A stretch of DNA of 64,000 bases from Martinezella calliandrae (GTDB lineage: Bacteria; Pseudomonadota; Alphaproteobacteria; Rhizobiales; Rhizobiaceae), in assembly GCF_030272695.1 (NCBI RefSeq), contig NZ_JARFYN010000021.1, forward strand, positions 33,472-97,471. The letters are read 5' to 3'. This document shows positions 35,399-43,560 of the stretch, piece after piece (position 1 is the first letter of the stretch; each line of letters begins with the position of its first letter). Below the pieces are notes generated by a model. The model did not search any database. It was given only the letters and a program-made list of their open reading frames with translations, and was not told the DNA's origin. The position numbers were made by a program, and so were the translations under genes.

Positions 35399-37315
35399 TT
35401 GACACACATGCCAGAGACACCCCTGCTGGACCAGGTCCACTATCCCTCCGACCTGCGAAAGCTGGAGGACCGGGACTTGCCGCAACTTGCCCGCGAGCTC
35501 CGCGACGAGATGATCGATGCGGTATCGCGCACGGGTGGACATCTGGGCGCCGGCCTCGGCGTCGTCGAACTCACCATTGCCATCCACAATGTTTTCGACA
35601 CGCCCAACGACCGTCTGATCTTCGACGTCGGCCATCAGTGTTATCCGCACAAGATTCTGACCGGCCGCCGCGAGCGCATCCGGACGCTGCGCCAGGAAGG
35701 TGGGCTTTCCGGCTTCACTCGCCGCGCGGAAAGCGAATACGATCCCTTCGGCGCCGCGCATTCTTCCACGTCGATCTCCGCCGGCCTCGGCATGGCGGTC
35801 GCCGCCGAACTCGACAAGACCAATCGCCGCGTCATTGCGGTCATTGGCGACGGCGCGATGTCGGCCGGCATGGCCTATGAGGCGCTGAACAATGCCGGCG
35901 CCCTCGACGCCAGGCTGATCGTTATTCTCAACGATAACGACATGTCGATCGCACCGCCGACTGGGGCCATGAGCGCCTATCTCGCCCGACTTGCTTCCGG
36001 CCGCACCTATATGGGCTTCCGCGATTTCGGCAAGAAGCTGACCGCCTACCTCGGCAAGAATGTCGACCGCGCCATTACGCGTGCCGTCGAGCATGCGCGA
36101 GGCTACGTCACCGGCGGGACGATGTTCGAGGAGATGGGCTTCTATCATATCGGCCCGATCGACGGCCATTCCTTCGACCACCTGCTGCCGGTCCTGCGTA
36201 ACGTACGGGACCATGCACAAGGCCCGGTGCTGATCCATGTCGTGACGCAAAAGGGCAAGGGTTATGCCCCCGCCGAGGCGGCAGCGGACAAGTATCATGG
36301 CGTCAACAAGTTCGACGTTATCACCGGCGCCCAGGCCAAGGTCAAGCCGAACGCACCTAGCTACACCAGCGTCTTTGCCGACGCCCTCGTGCAGGAAGCC
36401 ATGTTGGACGAGAAAATCGTCGGCATCACCGCCGCCATGCCGAACGGCACCGGCCTCGACAAATTGCAGGAATTTTTCCCCGCCCGCTGTTTCGACGTCG
36501 GCATTGCCGAACAGCATGCCGTCACCTTTGCGGCTGGCCTGGCCGCCGAGGGCTTTAAGCCGTTCGCTGCACTCTATTCCACCTTTCTGCAGCGCGCCTA
36601 TGACCAGGTGGTGCATGATGTGGCGATCCAGGGTCTGCCGGTGCGCTTCCCGATCGATCGCGCCGGCTTCGTCGGCGCAGACGGACCGACTCACGCCGGC
36701 TCCTTCGACACGGCCTTTCTCGCCACCCTACCCGGCTTCGTGGTCATGGCCGCCTCCGACGAAGCAGAACTGAAGCACATGGTGCGCACAGCGGCGGCCT
36801 ACGATCTTGGCCCAATCTCCTTCCGCTATCCCCGCGGCGAAGGCGTCGGCATCGAACTGCCGGAACGCGGTGAAATTCTTGAGATCGGTAAGGGCCGCAT
36901 AGTCAAGCAGGGATCGAAAGTGGCGTTGCTGTCCTTCGGCACGCGTCTGGCCGATAGTCTCGCGGCTGCGGAAGATCTCGACGCTGCCGGCCTGCCGACC
37001 ACGGTTGCCGACGCTCGCTTCGCCAAGCCGCTGGACCACGGTCTCATCCGCCAGCTTGCCGGCCACCACGAAGTGCTGATCACCATCGAGGAAGGCTCGG
37101 TCGGCGGCTTCGGCAGCCAGGTCGTGCAATTCCTCGCGACCGAGGGCCTGCTCGACAACGGCCTGAAGATCCGCACGCTGGTGATGCCAGACATCTGGAT
37201 GGAACAGGCCAAGCCCGAGGTCATGAACGCGAAAGCCGGCCTCGACCGGGCCGGCATCGTGCAAACGGTGTTCAGGGCGCTTGGTCGCAGCCGCATCATC
37301 GAGGCGGCTGGGTAA
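35399..37315 (+). CDS. dxs: 1-deoxy-D-xylulose-5-phosphate synthase
   Basis: The 638-residue thiamine-diphosphate enzyme opening the MEP pathway. Diagnostic motifs are SRTGGHLGAGLGVVELT, FDVGHQCYPHKILTGR, the ThDP-binding GDGAMSAGMAYEALNNAG...LNDNDMSI region, and the transketolase-like PIDRAGFVGADGPTHAGSFD. It starts at TTG 35399 or ATG 35408. It is the last conserved gene before the accessory region. Confidence 0.98.
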   Translation: MTHMPETPLLDQVHYPSDLRKLEDRDLPQLARELRDEMIDAVSRTGGHLGAGLGVVELTIAIHNVFDTPNDRLIFDVGHQCYPHKILTGRRERIRTLRQEGGLSGFTRRAESEYDPFGAAHSSTSISAGLGMAVAAELDKTNRRVIAVIGDGAMSAGMAYEALNNAGALDARLIVILNDNDMSIAPPTGAMSAYLARLASGRTYMGFRDFGKKLTAYLGKNVDRAITRAVEHARGYVTGGTMFEEMGFYHIGPIDGHSFDHLLPVLRNVRDHAQGPVLIHVVTQKGKGYAPAEAAADKYHGVNKFDVITGAQAKVKPNAPSYTSVFADALVQEAMLDEKIVGITAAMPNGTGLDKLQEFFPARCFDVGIAEQHAVTFAAGLAAEGFKPFAALYSTFLQRAYDQVVHDVAIQGLPVRFPIDRAGFVGADGPTHAGSFDTAFLATLPGFVVMAASDEAELKHMVRTAAAYDLGPISFRYPRGEGVGIELPERGEILEIGKGRIVKQGSKVALLSFGTRLADSLAAAEDLDAAGLPTTVADARFAKPLDHGLIRQLAGHHEVLITIEEGSVGGFGSQVVQFLATEGLLDNGLKIRTLVMPDIWMEQAKPEVMNAKAGLDRAGIVQTVFRALGRSRIIEAAG

Positions 37316-37341
37316 AGAGCGGTTCGTGTTGCCGAGGACGC

Positions 37342-39237
37342 TTAGTCCACGCGCGTCCGATATCCCTGCGGCGAGCCGACATGTTTGTACACCGTCGTCC
37401 GGGAAAGGCCGAGGGCACGGGCGGTCTGAGAGACGTTCTCATTGGTCTTGCGATAGACCGAGCGTATCTCCTGGCATTTCGCACGGCTGAGCGGGCGGCG
37501 GCGGCATTCCTCGCAGCAGTCCTCGGACGAATTCAAGGCAGGCACGGCTTCGTCGCAGCAATCCTCATCGATATAGTCCGTGCGCCGCCGTACCAACGCC
37601 CGCTGCAGCACCGTCTTCAGTTCGCGGATATTGCCCCGCCAGTGCCTCATCGAGAGATTGGCGATCGCCGCATCGGTCACCGGCGTGCCGGGCGCCATTT
37701 TCTCCATCAGGTAGCGCACGATGGCAGCAAAATCGCTGCGCGCCCTAAGCGGCGGCAGATGCACGGTGAAGGCGTTGAGCCGGTAGTACAGGTCGGCGCG
37801 GAAAAGCCGCTCAGTGACCATTCGCTCAAGATCGCGGTTGGTGGCGGAGACGATCTGCACGTCCACCTTATCGACCTTTTGGCCGCCCACCGCGCGCACC
37901 TCCATGCTGTCGAGGAAACGCAACAGCGAGGTCTGGGCAGCAAGAGGGATTTCCGCCACCTCATCGAGGAACAGCGTTCCTCGATCGGCACTGCGGACGA
38001 GGCCCGGTGCACCCTCCACACGGGCATTGGTGAAGGCGCCGCGTTCATGTCCGAATATCTCGGAGATGAAAAGATCCTCCGGCAGGGCGCCACAGTTCAG
38101 GGCTACGAACTCGCCCTTGCGGCCACTGACCCGATGGATGTGCCGCGCCATCAGTTCCTTTCCGGTGCCGGTTTCGCCGGTAATATGGATGGGCATGCGG
38201 AGCTTCGCCGCGCTGGAGACATCGCCAAGCGACCGCTTTACGCTATGGTCGTCACAGACGAAATCCGGCATGTCCTGCTTTTGCAGCAGCGGCGGCATAG
38301 TGGACGCCGGAGACTTGTGCGCCCTGAAACGACCCTGGCCGATCTGCCGGCAGATCATGAAGACGCCACTGCCGGCGCGATCGCGGATACGTATGCAGCC
38401 ACCATTGAGAAGGCCGTCCATTGCCGCCCCGAACCCGGCTTCGAACAGCGTGTCGAAGTGGCTGCCGAGCATTGCGGGCAGGCCCGCCAGCAGCGCCTTG
38501 CCGCGACTGTTGATCGACGTGACGCTACCGTCCGGCGAGACGGATAGGAGGCCGGCGGACAAGGTATCGAGGTATTCCACGCGCGGATGAAAGGCAAAGA
38601 CGAAGCTGTCGGAACACTCCCGATAGACCAACCCTTTTTCTATCTGCGCTGCCGCCATGCGCACAAGCGCATGCGTATGTTCCTGTCGTGCCTCATGCGT
38701 GCATGAGGCGTCGAGCAGGCCGAATATCTCGCCATGCGGATTGAGGATCGGAGCCGCCATGCAGCTTAGGTGACCATGCCCGGCAAAATAATGTTCGCGA
38801 CCATAGATCGCCACGGATGTTCCAACCATAGCGGCCAGGCCCAGCGCGTTGGTGCCGCGTTCATTTTCGCTCCACACGCTGCCCGGCAGGATGGTGCGCC
38901 CTGCCTCACTGTCGGCGAAATGCTGGTCGCTGATCGTATCCAACACGATGCCGTCAGCGTCCGCGAGCGCAATCATGAAGTTGGAGCCGGCGATCTGTGA
39001 ATAGAGCAACTGCATTTCCGCCAAGGCCAGATGTCGCATGGCCGACTTTGCCTCCCGGCGGCGCTTGATATCGGAAAACGAGATGACTTTCTGCTGCGGC
39101 GGTTTGTGGGGATCGAGGCCATTGTCGCGACAGCGTTGCCAGCTCGCGGCAACAACCGGCTGCAGGGCGCCGACAGGAATCCTTTGGCCCATTTCAAGCG
39201 CATAGCGCGCGCGATCAATACCCGACAGATGTTGCAT
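37342..39237 (-). CDS. Sigma-54-dependent AcoR-type activator (GAF-AAA+-Fis HTH), first copy
   Basis: A 631-residue enhancer-binding protein. Residues about 70-210 form a GAF-like sensor (ENERGTNALGLAAMVGTSVA), followed by a PAS-like segment around 210-300. The AAA+ domain has Walker A GETGTGKE (354-361) and Walker B TLFLDEVAE. The sigma-54 contact loop reads GAFTNA (400-405) instead of the usual GAFTGA. The C-terminus has a Fis-type helix-turn-helix (NVSQTARALGLSRTTVYKH). It is divergent from the alcohol dehydrogenase gene, which carries a good sigma-54 promoter, so that gene is the likely target. A Cys-rich linker (SSEDCCEECRRR) precedes the HTH. Confidence 0.93.
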   Translation of the reverse strand: MQHLSGIDRARYALEMGQRIPVGALQPVVAASWQRCRDNGLDPHKPPQQKVISFSDIKRRREAKSAMRHLALAEMQLLYSQIAGSNFMIALADADGIVLDTISDQHFADSEAGRTILPGSVWSENERGTNALGLAAMVGTSVAIYGREHYFAGHGHLSCMAAPILNPHGEIFGLLDASCTHEARQEHTHALVRMAAAQIEKGLVYRECSDSFVFAFHPRVEYLDTLSAGLLSVSPDGSVTSINSRGKALLAGLPAMLGSHFDTLFEAGFGAAMDGLLNGGCIRIRDRAGSGVFMICRQIGQGRFRAHKSPASTMPPLLQKQDMPDFVCDDHSVKRSLGDVSSAAKLRMPIHITGETGTGKELMARHIHRVSGRKGEFVALNCGALPEDLFISEIFGHERGAFTNARVEGAPGLVRSADRGTLFLDEVAEIPLAAQTSLLRFLDSMEVRAVGGQKVDKVDVQIVSATNRDLERMVTERLFRADLYYRLNAFTVHLPPLRARSDFAAIVRYLMEKMAPGTPVTDAAIANLSMRHWRGNIRELKTVLQRALVRRRTDYIDEDCCDEAVPALNSSEDCCEECRRRPLSRAKCQEIRSVYRKTNENVSQTARALGLSRTTVYKHVGSPQGYRTRVD

Positions 39238-39329
39238 GGCTCCTCCTCATGCGTCACCCATTTTCGAAGGATAGGGCCGCGCCATGCCCCTTGCAATAGA
39301 CACAAACTGGACAGTCGAAGCAGACGAGC

Positions 39330-39344
39330 GTTCACCCGCTGAAC
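39330..39344. promoter_or_regulatory. Candidate activator-binding palindrome upstream of the alcohol dehydrogenase gene
   Basis: GTTCA-CCCGC-TGAAC is a perfect 5+5 inverted repeat about 55 bases upstream of the -24 element, within the usual range for a sigma-54 enhancer site. It lies in the gap between the AcoR-type regulator and adh. Assignment as its operator is inference. Confidence 0.35.
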
Positions 39345-39399
39345 ACCGCGGCAAATCGAGATATCGATCAACCTATTGATTTTTCTTATTTTCGAAGGC

Positions 39400-39415
39400 T
39401 GGCATGGAGTTTGCC
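39400..39415 (+). promoter_or_regulatory. Sigma-54 (-24/-12) promoter of the alcohol dehydrogenase gene
   Basis: TGGCATGGAGTTTGCC matches the consensus TGGCAC-N5-TTGC with GG and GC at correct spacing. Expected transcription start is near 39426, 44 bases ahead of the adh ATG, with a good GAGGAGG-type ribosome-binding site between. Confidence 0.75.
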
Positions 39416-39469
39416 ACTCTATTCCGGAGAAGCGGACACATGTTCTATTGAAAGAGGAGGAGAAACGAC

Positions 39470-40522
39470 ATGAAGGCACAGGTGCTCACGAAATACGACG
39501 ATGCGCTGACGGCGGACCAATGGGTCTCGCTCCAGAACGTCCTGGATCCCGCCATTAGCAAATCGACCGATGTCATCGTCCGGATAGGTGGGGCGGGCGT
39601 CTGCCGCACCGATCTTCACATCATCGAGGGTGTCTGGCGTCCGCATATGGACCCGAACGGCAACAATCTGCTGCCGCTCATCATGGGCCATGAAAATGCA
39701 GGCTGGGTGGAAGCTGTCGGCAAGGAGGTCGAAGGCATCAAGGTCGGCGACCCGGTCATCGTCCATCCGAAGATTTCGGGCGGCACGTGCCTTGCTTGCC
39801 GCCGGGGTTTCGACATGCACGGCCCTGGCAAGTTCCCAGGGCTCGATTGCAACGGAGGTTATTCCGAATACCTCTGCACGTCGGAGCGCAACATCGTCGC
39901 GTTGCCGAAGACGCTGGCACCGAAGGAAGTGGCGCCCTACGCGGATGCGGGCCTGACGGCTTATCGGGCCGCCAAGAAGGCCACCCGGCATCTTCTGCCC
40001 GGCGAAACCTGTGTCGTCATCGGCGCCGGCGGTCTCGGTCATATCGGCATCCAATGCCTCAAGGCTATGTGCGCTGCCGACGTCGTCGTCGTCGACAAGT
40101 CCGAGGCGTCGCTGACGCTTGCCAGCAAGGTCGGTGCCGACAAGACAGTCAAGGCCGATGGCAACGAGGTAGAAGCCGTGCTGCAGTTGACGGGCGGACA
40201 AGGGGCCGAGGCCGTGATCGACTTCGTGGGCGAAAAGGGCACCACGACCAAGGGGCTCGCCATGACTCGATCTATGGGCAGCTACTATGTCGTCGGCTAC
40301 GGCGAGGATATCCGCGTGCCAACAGTGGATATGGTCATCACCGAGAAGAATATCATCGGCAATCTGGTCGGCACCTGGGCCGAACTGGTCGAGCTGATGG
40401 CGCTTGCCGACCGCGGTCTGGTCGATCTGACGACGGTCGAATATCGGCTCTCCGATGCCAACCAGGCGCTCAGGGATCTCCACAGCGGCAAGATCCACGG
40501 CCGCGCTGTGCTTATCCCCTGA
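39470..40522 (+). CDS. Zinc-dependent NAD(P)+ alcohol dehydrogenase (monooxygenase-associated)
   Basis: A 350-residue medium-chain dehydrogenase. Catalytic zinc ligands are Cys45 (GGAGVCRTDLH) and His74-Glu75 (IMGHENAGWV). The Rossmann motif is VVIGAGGLGHIGIQCLKA with an acidic residue afterwards (VVVDKSE), favouring NAD+. The structural-zinc lobe retains only two of four cysteines (GGTCLACRRGFDMHG; Cys107 and Cys110). Similar enzymes accompany propane monooxygenase genes and oxidise 1- or 2-propanol; that role is inferred here. It is preceded by a sigma-54 promoter and flanked by the activator gene. Confidence 0.92.
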   Translation: MKAQVLTKYDDALTADQWVSLQNVLDPAISKSTDVIVRIGGAGVCRTDLHIIEGVWRPHMDPNGNNLLPLIMGHENAGWVEAVGKEVEGIKVGDPVIVHPKISGGTCLACRRGFDMHGPGKFPGLDCNGGYSEYLCTSERNIVALPKTLAPKEVAPYADAGLTAYRAAKKATRHLLPGETCVVIGAGGLGHIGIQCLKAMCAADVVVVDKSEASLTLASKVGADKTVKADGNEVEAVLQLTGGQGAEAVIDFVGEKGTTTKGLAMTRSMGSYYVVGYGEDIRVPTVDMVITEKNIIGNLVGTWAELVELMALADRGLVDLTTVEYRLSDANQALRDLHSGKIHGRAVLIP

Positions 40523-40703
40523 GCCGGACGAGATAGCGCAAGGGCCGATGACGGAACCTGATCGTGGCCGACGGGCCTTTAGGATAACACCAAACGCCGA
40601 TGGATTGGTTTCGTCGACGACGGGCGACACCGACCCTCGGCGTATCGAGCCTCTCGCCTGTCGCCTTGGCGAACTACACTGAATGAACAGGGAGGAGAAA
40701 AGC

Positions 40704-40997
40704 ATGATGTGCAGGATGGTAACGACACAAAGTCGCGAGCGGTTTTTAAAAGTCAATCGTTCGGTGCGTATCGCCGGGCATTCAACCAGTGTGCGTTTGG
40801 AGGATGCATTCTGGAGAGCGCTGGAAGACATGGCCGCGCTAGAGGGAATGTCGACCTCAAAACTGATTGCCGAACTATATTATGAAGCGCTGGAGCAGCA
40901 CGGCAGCGCGCCCAATCTCGCCTCCGTGCTCCGCACGGTCTGTCTGCTCTATCGCGAGGAGCGCAACATGCATCGGGACATGCCGCGCCTGGCCTGA
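40704..40997 (+). CDS. Ribbon-helix-helix domain protein
   Basis: A 97-residue probable DNA-binding protein. The RHH-type core reads STSVRLEDAFWRALEDMAAL then GMSTSKLIAELYYEAL, resembling the RHH_4 family. A strong GGGAGGAG site 7 bases before ATG 40704 fixes the start. It lies 181 bases after adh on the same strand and converges with the four-gene minus-strand set; it may regulate one of these. Target unknown. Confidence 0.76.
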   Translation: MMCRMVTTQSRERFLKVNRSVRIAGHSTSVRLEDAFWRALEDMAALEGMSTSKLIAELYYEALEQHGSAPNLASVLRTVCLLYREERNMHRDMPRLA

Positions 40998-41079
40998 GCC
41001 GGCCACTGCGTTGTCTCGATCCGCGATGCATATTTTCCCGCCGTCGGCTTCATGATGATTCCGACGGCGGTGAAAGTCG

Positions 41080-41256
41080 TCAGTTGGTCTTTCTGTCGAC
41101 GTCCGCGCGTCCTTCCGCGATCCATCGCGCGCCAAGCACCAGTGCGCCCATGCTGAAATCCCTGCCGTGCTCGGCAACCATTTCCTGAGATAGCCTGGCT
41201 ATCCTCTCGAAAAAGGCGTCCTTGCTTTTTTCCTCTGCCGTCAGTTCCTTTTGCAT
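41080..41256 (-). CDS. Hypothetical 58-residue protein, last gene of the accessory four-gene set
   Basis: Start ATG 41256 is preceded by GGAGGACATC. The protein (MQKELTAEEKSKDAFFERIA onward) is acidic-basic mixed and helical, ending MGALVLGARWIAEGRADVD. No signal peptide or membrane helix. It begins 18 bases after the beta-propeller gene stop, so it is probably cotranscribed. No family recognised. Confidence 0.62.
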   Translation of the reverse strand: MQKELTAEEKSKDAFFERIARLSQEMVAEHGRDFSMGALVLGARWIAEGRADVDRKTN

Positions 41257-41274
41257 GATGTCCTCCACTCGCTG

Positions 41275-42384
41275 CTACTTGAAGAGTTGTTTGGGAAAGG
41301 TGACGACAGCGACATTGCCGAGGCTGTCGGCCAACGCCAGATGATTGCCGTCGTTGCTCCATCGCAATTCGTGGACCGCACCGCCCGCGTGGCGCACGAT
41401 CAGCTCCTGCGGAGAACCAATCTGCGCGACGACAACCCGACCATTGGCATAGCCTGCCGCGACCAGCCGATCGGCAGGATGCGCCGCCGCCGCTTCGACG
41501 ATATCGAGGCCGGGCCGGCCGGTGCCGAGCGCACCCGTCGCGTTCGCATCAAAGGGCGGCGCATCCATCGACCATCCGGCTATGCGGAATGCGCCGGACG
41601 CTACGAGGGCATTGGAGGCGCGGCTCCAACCGAGCATGCCGACCGGGCCGGGAAAATCGACAAGATTGGCCATGCGCCCGTTCGCGGTGTCGAGCAGACG
41701 CAATCCACCCATTTCCAGACCGCATGCCAGCCACCGGCCATCGAAGCTCCACTGCAACGACAGCGGCCGCGCCGGAAATGTCGCCAGGCGCTCCGGTCGC
41801 CTTGATGCATCGGCCCGGCAAATGATGAGCCCGTCGGCACCGGCAAGCGCGATCATGTTGCCGTCCTCGGAAATGGACAGGATATCCGCGGTCAGACCCT
41901 CGATCCCGATTTCGCCAACCGCCCCTCTCCTCTCGGACTGCAGGTAGAGCCTGTCCGCCGTCATGGCCGTGGTAACGCCGGACGAAGCGTTATGGTCAAA
42001 GGCGACGATGGGAGCCTTGTCCGCAAAAAGCCGAGCGCCTGGTTCGCCAGCACGGCTCAGGCGAAGGAGCTCGCCATTTGCCGTCAAGACGAGGAAGTCT
42101 CCTTCGGTGCAGGCAGAAACAGCCGCTCCGTCCTTCAGTCTCGTCCGGATCAGCGGCGCCGGCCTGCCCTGCCGAGGCCTGATCGTCATCTGTGCGCTAT
42201 CGATCTTGATACGGGCTTCCGGCGGCTCGTTATCGGCCAACCGTGCCATTGCGACCGCACCGTCTGCTCGCATGATCGCGAGCATCGTGTCGTCGTCATT
42301 GAAACAGAGGCGGATGGCTGGGCATTGCCATTGACGGGCCAGTAAGTCGAACAGTCCGGGATTGGGTACAGTCTGTTGGTTCAT
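41275..42384 (-). CDS. Cytoplasmic beta-propeller (WD40-like) protein
   Basis: A 369-residue protein with about seven weak beta-propeller blades: recurring patterns such as LSISEDGNMIALAGADGLII, LQWSFDGRWLACGLEMGGLR and LRWSNDGNHLALADSLGNVA. There is no signal peptide or transmembrane helix, so it is probably a cytosolic scaffold. Start ATG 42384 has a GGAGGATATAC site and overlaps the upstream coiled-coil gene stop by 4 bases. Residues about 1-15 are polar and unlike a blade. No enzymatic motif seen. Its position between adh and the monooxygenase suggests an accessory role. Confidence 0.77.
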   Translation of the reverse strand: MNQQTVPNPGLFDLLARQWQCPAIRLCFNDDDTMLAIMRADGAVAMARLADNEPPEARIKIDSAQMTIRPRQGRPAPLIRTRLKDGAAVSACTEGDFLVLTANGELLRLSRAGEPGARLFADKAPIVAFDHNASSGVTTAMTADRLYLQSERRGAVGEIGIEGLTADILSISEDGNMIALAGADGLIICRADASRRPERLATFPARPLSLQWSFDGRWLACGLEMGGLRLLDTANGRMANLVDFPGPVGMLGWSRASNALVASGAFRIAGWSMDAPPFDANATGALGTGRPGLDIVEAAAAHPADRLVAAGYANGRVVVAQIGSPQELIVRHAGGAVHELRWSNDGNHLALADSLGNVAVVTFPKQLFK

Positions 42385-42713
42385 GTATATCCTCCACCAC
42401 CCTGTCGCGCCGCCGCGATCTGCCGGTCGACGTCGGCAACTTCCTCTTCGGCGGCCGCTATCTCCTCCAGGCAATCGCCGTGAGCTGCTTGCATCCGCGC
42501 TGCATTCTCCCGACTCTCATGCAATTCTTGCACCAGTTGGGCGCTCGGGGCATTTCGACCGATCTCAAGCTCAAGCCGAAGGGTGTCCATGTCGATCCCG
42601 GAAATCGCTTGGGCGAGCTTCAACGCCTTGGCAGTCAACGCCGAGACCGCCGAAACAAGGCAAACGCGTTTGCGCACCAGAGAGTCGAGTAGATTCTTGT
42701 CGTGATCTGCCAT
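42381..42713 (-). CDS. Coiled-coil protein of unknown function
   Basis: A 110-residue almost wholly helical protein. Heptad-like stretches run through LDSLVRKRVCLVSAVSALTA and through SRENAARMQAAHGDCLEEIA into AAEEEVADVDRQIAAARQG. It is acidic in the C-terminal half. The stop overlaps the beta-propeller start (ATGA), so translation is coupled and the products may form a complex. Start ATG 42713 is preferred to an upstream ATG. No family recognised. Confidence 0.7.
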   Translation of the reverse strand: MADHDKNLLDSLVRKRVCLVSAVSALTAKALKLAQAISGIDMDTLRLELEIGRNAPSAQLVQELHESRENAARMQAAHGDCLEEIAAAEEEVADVDRQIAAARQGGGGYT

Positions 42714-42793
42714 TGCGAATACCCCTGTTTCCACTGCCAGACCGACCTATTCCGGCGCGCGGCAACAGTGCGGCGGAATTCACTGGAACACCG

Positions 42794-43249
42794 TCATTTT
42801 TGATCGTTGCCGCGCGGATCGTTAGACGTTCTCCATGCGTCAAGAATGACCGACAGTTCCGGCAACTGCCCTCTGAACTGAGCCTCAGCCATCGCGATGT
42901 GGCTGCGAAGCTGGTCCCAGACGTCAACCCGGATCATAGGATCTCCCGTCAGTTCCTCCATCGCCTCGACACGGAACTGCCGTGACAGTGAAACACCCGA
43001 GAAGACGAAGTCGCGCAGCGAGATCGAATGCTTCTCAGCAAAGGCGTGGATCATCGGGTGGGTTTCCGCGGTCACGCCCGCCGCCGCCAGTTCCCGAAGG
43101 ATGAAATCGTGGAAATGGCTTCGCATCAGATACTGACTTTCCCCCATGAAACGCATCACGAACACGAGGTCACGCGCCATATTCCGGGCGAGTTCGGTAG
43201 TCACGTCGCCGTGGAGGGAGAGAGGTGGAATTTGATCTCTGTCTGCCAT
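42794..43249 (-). CDS. Hypothetical helical protein, first gene of the accessory four-gene set
   Basis: A protein of about 151 aa (MADRDQIPPLSLHGDVTTEL onward), predicted mainly helical, with a conserved-looking central part (FVMRFMGESQYLMRSHFHDF, EKHSISLRDFVFSG). No signal peptide. The ribosome-binding site is weak and an ATG at 43276 is also possible. It is divergent from the monooxygenase operon across an AT-rich control region, and 80 bases upstream of the coiled-coil gene. No family recognised. Confidence 0.7.
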   Translation of the reverse strand: MADRDQIPPLSLHGDVTTELARNMARDLVFVMRFMGESQYLMRSHFHDFILRELAAAGVTAETHPMIHAFAEKHSISLRDFVFSGVSLSRQFRVEAMEELTGDPMIRVDVWDQLRSHIAMAEAQFRGQLPELSVILDAWRTSNDPRGNDQK

Positions 43250-43379
43250 GGCGGTTTCCAAACTCGACCGTCTCATTTAGTAGAACCAGACTTAAAATAT
43301 AAATCAATAATAAAAATTCCTCTTGCGTATAATTTTGGAGATTGAAAATTAACTTTCAGATATAACGCCGCCATAAAGA

Positions 43380-43440
43380 TTACAAATGTGAATTACGATT
43401 GTAAAATAACGTTACACTGACCTCCATTTCCCTTGTTACA
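43380..43440. promoter_or_regulatory. Cluster of TGTAA/TTACA boxes, candidate enhancer sites
   Basis: TTACA occurs at 43380-43384, 43412-43416 and 43436-43440, and TGTAA at 43400-43404. The pair 43400-43416 forms a perfect inverted repeat TGTAA-N7-TTACA about 53 bases before the -24 element. Spacing fits upstream activating sequences for a sigma-54 activator; which of the two local activators binds is unknown. Confidence 0.4.
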
Positions 43441-43468
43441 GATGCGATAAACAAGCCTATTTCTAGCT

Positions 43469-43484
43469 TGGCATGGCATTTGCA
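43469..43484 (+). promoter_or_regulatory. Sigma-54 (-24/-12) promoter of the monooxygenase operon
   Basis: TGGCATGGCATTTGCA fits TGGCAC-N5-TTGCW with GG/GC spacing correct. Expected transcription start is near 43495. It is nearly identical to the element ahead of the alcohol dehydrogenase gene, consistent with coordinated control. Confidence 0.82.
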
Positions 43485-43560
43485 TTAATCTCTTCATAAG
43501 AAGCCATCGCGCTCACAGCGACGCTAGAAGAACGAAGGAGCGGAGGGGGAACTAGCGAAG

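Noticed and set aside
35393..36694. Long minus-strand open frame (433 codons) opposite dxs
   Set aside because: It is a shadow of the GC-rich dxs frame; dxs has full family motifs and the antisense product has no recognisable domain.
40523..40703. Third sigma-54 promoter ahead of the ribbon-helix-helix gene
   Set aside because: The closest match (TTGGCGAACTACACTG) lacks the GC of the -12 element.
39419..40831. 470-codon minus-strand open frame opposite the alcohol dehydrogenase gene
   Set aside because: Antisense shadow; the plus strand encodes a complete zinc dehydrogenase with promoter and ribosome-binding site.
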